Of a stretch of DNA of 64,000 nucleotides, positions 56,696-64,000 are shown piece by piece (within the stretch, counting starts at the first letter, position 1; the number at the start of each line of letters is the position of its first letter). Source of the stretch: Alviniconcha marisindica (taxonomy: Eukaryota; Mollusca; Gastropoda; Provannidae); NCBI GenBank assembly GCA_018857735.1, contig JABMCL010003715.1:1013501-1077500 (forward strand). The letters run 5' to 3'. Under the pieces are notes generated by a model. It was not told the DNA's origin, searched no databases, and was given only the letters and a program-made list of their open reading frames with translations. Both the position numbers and the translations under genes were made by a program.

Positions 56696-57659
56696 TTTGT
56701 TTGTTTGTTGTTGGTTGTCAATCATTTTCCCCCTTCTTCGCTCCTATTTTATTTCCACACATATTTTGTTATATCTATTTATCTTCACCTTTATCTGACT
56801 TCTGGGCGCGCCGTCGGGCCAGTGAAAAACAAGCCTTTGGAATAAATGGGATGGGGGGGGGGGAGAGAGAGAGAGAGAGAGAGAAGAACAAATACTTCTC
56901 TTTTTGGCGGAGGGAGGGAGGGAAGGAGGGGAGACGCGGGGAGGTGCAAAGTGAAGTATATTACCTACGACCAACATTAACAACAAGAACAGTGAAGTAT
57001 ATATTACCTACAACCAACATTAACAACAAGAACAGAGTCTTTTAAACACTGAAACCGCGTCGTTTGGAGTCCCTTTTCTGACAATGAAGACATCATCAAA
57101 CTCTCCGTTCAGAGGTTTACGACTAGGCGCTTGGTGGCCCCACTCCTGTTCTGACGACTGTAAGGCAGTTAATATACAATCAATCACAGTTAATACACAA
57201 TCAATCACAATGTACAACCAATCACAATATTTAATCAATCACACCACGATGGCCATGGCAATAACCCCAGAAATATATGCATGTCCGTGTGTTCGCAAGC
57301 GCAGAACAAAGTGATCGCAGGCTGTAAACAAGTCATGGTAGTCTGTGATGAAATCAGTGGAATACGTGGCACAGTTGTGGCCTTTATTTAACTTCAGGGC
57401 GGTTTTGGTTATAGTCACTGACACACACAGGGCTGGTTAGTATAACGGAGCGTGGCGACAAACCGTTCGGTTGAATATGATGAACCGACCGTGTGGTAAA
57501 ATAAGAGCCTTTGTTCTTTCTTTTAATGTCACGTTTTAGTATGCACGCGCGCAATAAACATCCGCTTAAGACAAGGATTTATTATCCCTTGTAAATGTTG
57601 CGGGACATACCGTAGGCCTGTTTGGATTGATCTTGGATGTGTTTGGTTATAATTATGGG

Positions 57660-57742
<83 letters not shown>
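57660..57742 (+). repeat. GT microsatellite
   Basis: About 40 GT units. Confidence 0.95.
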
Positions 57743-57744
<2 letters not shown>

Positions 57745-57819
57745 CATGCGTGCGTGTGTATGTGTGGTGGTGGTGGTTTTACCGTTATTTATTTATTTGA
57801 AATTTGGGATTAAAGGTAT

Positions 57820-58195
57820 ATGCTGCTTCGGCGCTTTGCTAATGGCAGCGGCGTAAGATTTAATTAGTCCGTGTATGGCTTGAAGTTCGCGAATTTTACT
57901 GTTTGCGGTTGTTTTTTGTTATTGTTAAAGTTTTTTGTTTGTATTTTTTGTTGTTATTGTCACAGATGTACGCTCATTTGGGGCTTTGCATGGCAGCGGT
58001 GTAAGATTTATTAGTCCGCGTGCGGCTTGAAGTTCGTGAAGTTTTTTGTTTTTTGTTACTGTTGTTAAAGTTTTTTTGTTTGTGTTTTTTGTTGTTATTG
58101 TTAAAGATGTCTGCTGATTTGGGGCTTTGCTAGTGGCAGTGGTGTAAGACTTATTAGTCCGTGTGTGGTTTGAAGTTCGCGAAGCTTTTTTAGCT
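57820..58195 (+). repeat. Three tandem units of about 140 bp
   Basis: GGGGCTTTGC, GGCAGCGGTGTAAGATTTAT, TAGTCCGTGTGTGGTTTGAA and a GTTGTTATTGTT block repeat in order. Confidence 0.88.
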
Positions 58196-58228
58196 TTGTT
58201 ACTGTTGTTGTTATTTTTGTTGTTGTTG

Positions 58229-58231
<3 letters not shown>

Positions 58232-58308
<77 letters not shown>

Positions 58309-58380
58309 TTGGTGTGTTGTTGTGTTGTGTGTTGTGTGCTTGTGCGTGTGTGTGTGTGTGTGTGTGTGCGTGTGTGTGTG
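58232..58380 (+). repeat. GT microsatellites
   Basis: GT tracts at 58232-58307 and 58345-58380. Confidence 0.95.
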
Positions 58381-58679
58381 GGCGTGTCCTAGGCATGCTT
58401 TATTTCTCGTTTCTTCCTTCTCTTTTTTCCCGTCCCCATTTGTTCTGCCAGGACATCCAGTGTTCACGGTGCCTTTTTACCCAGCGGAAGACGTGGTAAA
58501 AGGCGTCAGAGCGCAAAGTCCTTTCATATAAGCTCCCTCAGATCAGAGACAGCTTCAGAGTCCAGATGAAAGAATCAGATAATGTAAAAGAGGATGGCAA
58601 CTCCCTCTCCGCCCTCTTCTCTCTCCCCCCCACCCCTCCCCCCTCCCTCTCTCCCCTCCTCCCTCCCTCTCTCTGTTTG

Positions 58680-59810
<1,131 letters not shown>

Positions 59811-59934
59811 GTCGGCGTTCTGCACCACTAGTTCCTTTCCTCAGCAATAAAGAAAATAAATAAATGAATAAAGAGAGAAAGGGGGGGGGGGGGAGAGAAA
59901 AAGAAAAAAGAAAAAAAGGAACAAAGAAGGCAAC

Positions 59935-60200
59935 AACAGAGTCGTTGCTAGCTTTTCACGCTGATGCGCTTGTGTTACGCGTCAAATCAATACTCTCGTA
60001 GCTTTTCTAATGAATGTATAACATGATGGCGTTTCTGTGCCGCTTGTCCCTTATTCGTCAGCAAAAAGAAAAAGAAAAAGAAAAAAAATCAATAAATAAA
60101 TGAATAAATAAAGAGAAAAAGGTCCTTGCTAGTTTTTCATGCTGATGCGCTTGTAATAGGCATCAAATCAACTGTATCATAGTGTGCTTGCTTTTCACTG
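59935..60200 (+). repeat. Two tandem units of about 185 bp
   Basis: TTGCTAGCTTTTCACGCTGA with TGCGCTTGT, and CATCAAATCAA, occur twice. Confidence 0.75.
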
Positions 60201-60730
60201 TATGTACTATGCAATTTGCTTGTACTTAAAGCAACTCTCCCTCGCAAACTTCTCGTGTGCTTGAAGCAGGTTAAACGAACATGTTCCGCAGTAAACGTTT
60301 TGTAACTGAACGTGCCGTCGATTTTATAAGGTGACTTTTTTGTGTGTGGACATTATAACTCTTGTTTCCTAAGCTGATACCGCGTTGTGCGCTCTTTTCC
60401 CGTGCTTCATTTTTACGTCACCAAAGTGTCTTTGGCGTCACGGAGAGAACACCAGAAGTGTCAGTTCTGCGTACAAGTCACGGAAGAAATGCATGTGGAT
60501 TGATCATTTTAGTCACCGATTGTTTTTATCTCTATGGAGTGAACTTTTTATGACATAATGAAGCGTTCTAGAAAAAAAACATGTAAGTCCACGAGAAAAG
60601 GTGTGGTCTATTGGGGCTTACCCCAATTTATTTTAAACTCATAATGATTGGTAATCTTGTGGTAAAATTAACTAGCAGATGGAAGAAATAATGCCGCAAC
60701 AGACAAATCATGACTAAAATACACAAAAAT
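60200..60730. other. Unique sequence, nothing recognised
   Basis: No exon or repeat recognised. Confidence 0.4.
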
Positions 60731-60974
60731 CATTTTTAAAAAAAAAAAAAAAAAAAAAAATCGGCAAACATGTGGAGGCTAGTTCCTTTAAGGTATAAAG
60801 CGGCTACGTGGTACATGATGGATGGGTTAAAAGCTCAGCGCTAGGAACAACAAAAAACACGAAGCAGCTGTGGATTGGAGAGAAGGGGAAAAAAGGAGGG
60901 GGGGAATAAAGTACTGAAGCAGAATCGACCAAAAACGTTCTTAAAATATGGGAGGAGAGATGGGGAGATGAGAT

Positions 60975-60988
60975 GGGGGGGGGGGGGG

Positions 60989-61034
<46 letters not shown>

Positions 61035-61074
61035 GACAGACATCTTAATGATTCAGGCACTGACAGACTAATGG

Positions 61075-61118
<44 letters not shown>

Positions 61119-61220
61119 ACTAATCGATGATGTTGAGACGCTCGTGAAGGGTAAGGACGAAGAGTGGGTGGATGGGGGCTAGGTTAGACCACAGACCTGT
61201 AAAGACTGACAAAATAACAC

Positions 61221-61260
<40 letters not shown>

Positions 61261-61280
61261 ACACACACACACACACACAC
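60975..61280 (+). repeat. Poly-G, GA and CA microsatellites
   Basis: G run and GA tract at 60977-61030, GA at 61077-61118, CA at 61221-61280. Confidence 0.94.
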
Positions 61281-61284
61281 AATA

Positions 61285-62260
61285 ACCCCACGGATCCCCA
61301 CCTCACCATAAACATTTGCTCAATAGATAAACCCGACTTGAAAATAGGGTGGGAGGGGAGGTGGGGGGGCGGGGGGGCAACATATGGCGCTTAAAACTAA
61401 AACTGTCACGGACAAAAACTCCATGCATATATCTATATTTCAACCAGGAACGCGACAGCAGGTTTGAGCAAGGACTTACGTATATATGTAGGTTCACGAG
61501 TTTGAGCAAATCACTGTTTAAAATTTACTGCGCGTTTTGTTGTTGTTGTTGTTGTTTGTTTTCTTCTTCTCCCTGTCTCTGTCCTCGTCTCTTTCCTTCA
61601 CTCTTTCAGTTTCTGTCTACTTTGAGAGGATTCTTGGTCGTTAGGTCACCTTCGCAGCACCCGACACCATCCACTGACCGACTGAAAAAGCGGGCAGACC
61701 GGAGAGGCCGTTGCTGTGGGATCTCTGGGCTGACCAAACAGTAAGCCGCGCGGTGCTAAAAGTGCACCTCGGCTAAATAATTATGGGAGCCGACAGAAGT
61801 CTGTTGATTTTTGTTTCCCAGAATGGAGCAGATCGACGCCATTGACAGCCTTCAACAAGCACTGGCTGATTTTGTTGCACGGCTCACGAAGATCGCTGGG
61901 CAGAGTTCTAAACGTGACAGATTTGTGTGCACAAGTCTGAGTGTAGTGGGGAGAGAGTTAGTTCGTTAGTTCTTGGACTTTTACTCTTATCGCTTTCCAC
62001 AGAGACTCCTAATTAAGCCCACATCGAAATTCATGCATCTGCTTTCGTCTGAACAGAAACATCACGGTGACATTTTGTAATAAAAAAAAACAGCGTCGTC
62101 ATATTATTAAGTGTGCGGGTCGCATCTATACCTAAAATAAGGTCCAGCGACGTATTACATCAAGATCAAGATCAAATTATCAACGCTGAACAGCAATAGG
62201 GAAAACAAGGGCAAAATGACAATGGAAGGAAAGTAGGGCAGAGAGAAAGAAAGAGAGAGG
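61285..62260. other. Unique sequence, nothing recognised
   Basis: Mostly unique DNA; no exon with a recognisable motif. Confidence 0.4.
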
Positions 62261-62529
62261 GGGTGGGGGGGGGGGGGGGGGGGAGAGAAGAAGAAGAACT
62301 GAAAACCCTTCTAGGAATTTCACGTACTAAACTTTCATTGTGAATGGGAGTGATGAAGTCCGTTGATTTCCCCTGTTTAAAAAAAAAATCAAACAACAAC
62401 AAAAACCAAACAAACACTGAACAGTCCTTTTCACCGTCATTCGATTTCTCTATCAGTTTACACACAACCAAACAAGAGCCGTTCACCTCGCACGTAAGTC
62501 CTCAACTTGAAGTGACTACTGCCGCCAGG

Positions 62530-62930
62530 TCCGACACTCTATAGTACTATACTCTCTTCAAATTTCTCTGGAAACTAAGTCCGACACTCTATGGTACTAT
62601 ACTCTCTTCAAATTTCTCTGGAAACTAAGTCCGACACTCTATGGAACTATACTCTCTTCAAATTTCTCTGGAAACTAAGTCCGACACTCTATGGTACTAA
62701 ACTCTCTTCAAATTTCTCTGGAAACTAAGTCCGACACTCTATGGTACTATACTCTCTTCAAATTTCTCTGGAAACTAAGTCCGACACTCTATGGTACTAC
62801 ACTCTCTTCAAATTTCTCTGGAAACTAAGTCCGACACTCTATGGTACTAAACTCTCTTCAAATTTCTCTGGAAACTAAGTCCGACACTCTATGGTACTAT
62901 ACTCTCTTCAAATTTCTCTGGAAACTAAGT
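62530..62930 (+). repeat. 50-bp array, eight near-identical units
   Basis: GAAACTAAGTCCGACACTCT, ATGGTACTATACTCTCTTCA and AATTTCTCTG, with only single-base differences. Confidence 0.95.
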
Positions 62931-63074
62931 TGGTGTGCAGCAGGTCTGTGCATTAGCAAATACAGTCGGGTCAGCCACCATTCACACGGGGGAAATCACA
63001 GCTCAATTCATCCAGTGAAGATCTTCACAATTGTTTCAAAACTCAAGACGCACCGACAGAGAAGCTTGCCGTGA

Positions 63075-63665
63075 CACTCATTCAAATGAATGTAAGCAAA
63101 GGCGACGGGAAGACACATAATCACTCAAATGAATGTAAGCAAAGGCGACGGGAAGACACATAACCACTCAAATGAATGTAAGCAAAGGCGACGGGAAGAC
63201 ACATAACCACTCAAATGAATGTAAGCAAAGGCGACGGGAAGACACATAACCACTCAAATGAATGTAAGCAAAGGCGACGGGAAGACACATAATCACTCAA
63301 ATGAATGTAAGCAAAGGCGACGGGAAGACACATAATCATTCAAATGAATGTAAGCAAAGGCGACGGGAAGACACATAACCACTCAAATGAATGTACGCAA
63401 AGGCGATGGGAAGACACATAATCATTCAAATGAATGTAACGCAAAGGCGACGGGAAGACACATAATCATTCAAATGAATGTAAGCAAAGGCGACGGGAAG
63501 ACACATAATCATTCAAATTAATGTAATCAAAGGCGACGGGAAGACACATAATCATTCAAATTAATGTAATCAAAGGCGACGGGAAGACACATAACCACTC
63601 AAATAAAGTGTAAGAAAAGGGCGACGGGAAGACACATAATCATTCAAATGAGTGTAAGCAACACC
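63075..63665 (+). repeat. 43-bp array, about 14 units
   Basis: TCACTCAAATGAATGTAAGC, then AAAGGCGACGGGAAGACACA, TAA. Units are near-identical in the first half and more variable after 63.4 kb. Confidence 0.95.
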
Positions 63666-64000
63666 CGACGGGGAAGACACTGGACATTAAAGACCGTGCC
63701 ATTCCGGCGAGAAGACGTGGACGACTTGCAGACCTGTGCCATTCCGGCGTCCCCGTTTACACATTAATTTGTGCCCCCCCCCCCACCCCCCACCCCCGGA
63801 CTCACACACACCCCATCCCACACCCCGCCCCACACACACACTATTCAGTCGTATAAAACAGCAAAAACCAATACTAATACACTACTACCAAACGACACCT
63901 ACGGCCTGAAGTTCCATATTAGCGAGTCGGTGATAATCTCACTGATCAAGATTCAGAGACGTCGCCCGCCACCCCCACCCTTTCACTCACCCCACCCCCC
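63666..64000. other. Window end, nothing recognised
   Basis: GTGCCATTCCGGCG occurs twice; then C- and CA-rich sequence. No exon recognised. Confidence 0.4.

Noticed and set aside
62530..63665. Regular direct repeats resembling a CRISPR array
   Set aside because: Units abut without unique spacers, and the DNA is an animal nuclear genome.

Overview
This is a window of animal nuclear DNA. It has intron-rich genes with standard GT-AG splice sites, very dense microsatellites, dozens of minisatellite arrays, tRNA-derived SINEs and decayed LINE fragments. The repeat style and the LINE type suggest a mollusc, probably a gastropod, but that is inference. There are no operons, CRISPR arrays or bacterial features.

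Two genes converge. On the + strand, positions 787-18194 hold a whole coding sequence in 17 exons for cytospin-A (SPECC1L family). It encodes about 1173 residues: a Ser/Thr/Ala-rich N-terminus, a long coiled coil and a C-terminal calponin-homology (CH) domain. All 16 introns join in phase. On the - strand, positions 48109-37396 hold the last five recognisable exons of an HExxH metallopeptidase of the yeast YIL108W type. Its N-terminal exons are not recognised here. Its last exon carries an apparent one-base frameshift inside a conserved stretch.

Region by region: 1-780 is an array whose last unit is the splice acceptor and start codon of cytospin exon 1. 0.8-18.2 kb is the cytospin gene. 18.1-19.3 kb is an array built from its last coding segment and stop codon. 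19.3-23.1 kb is mostly unique sequence, a likely 3' UTR with AATAAA signals near 22962 and 23086. 23.4-37.4 kb is gene-poor and holds dispersed repeats, two arrays full of splice-donor-like motifs (24.3-25.4 kb) and two tRNA-like SINE heads. 37.4-48.1 kb is the metallopeptidase with a twin-primed LINE in one intron. 48.3-64 kb is almost all microsatellite, minisatellite and SINE sequence with no convincing exon.

The most unusual feature is that many arrays start exactly at splice junctions and carry copies of the exon edge and splice site into the intron. I see this at about ten of 22 exons in two unrelated genes on opposite strands, at both donors and acceptors. The clearest cases are the donor of metallopeptidase exon C (about 14 extra copies of a 65-bp unit), cytospin exon 15 (ten extra donors) and cytospin exon 13 (eight extra copies). 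Neither gene has an evident functional link to the other.
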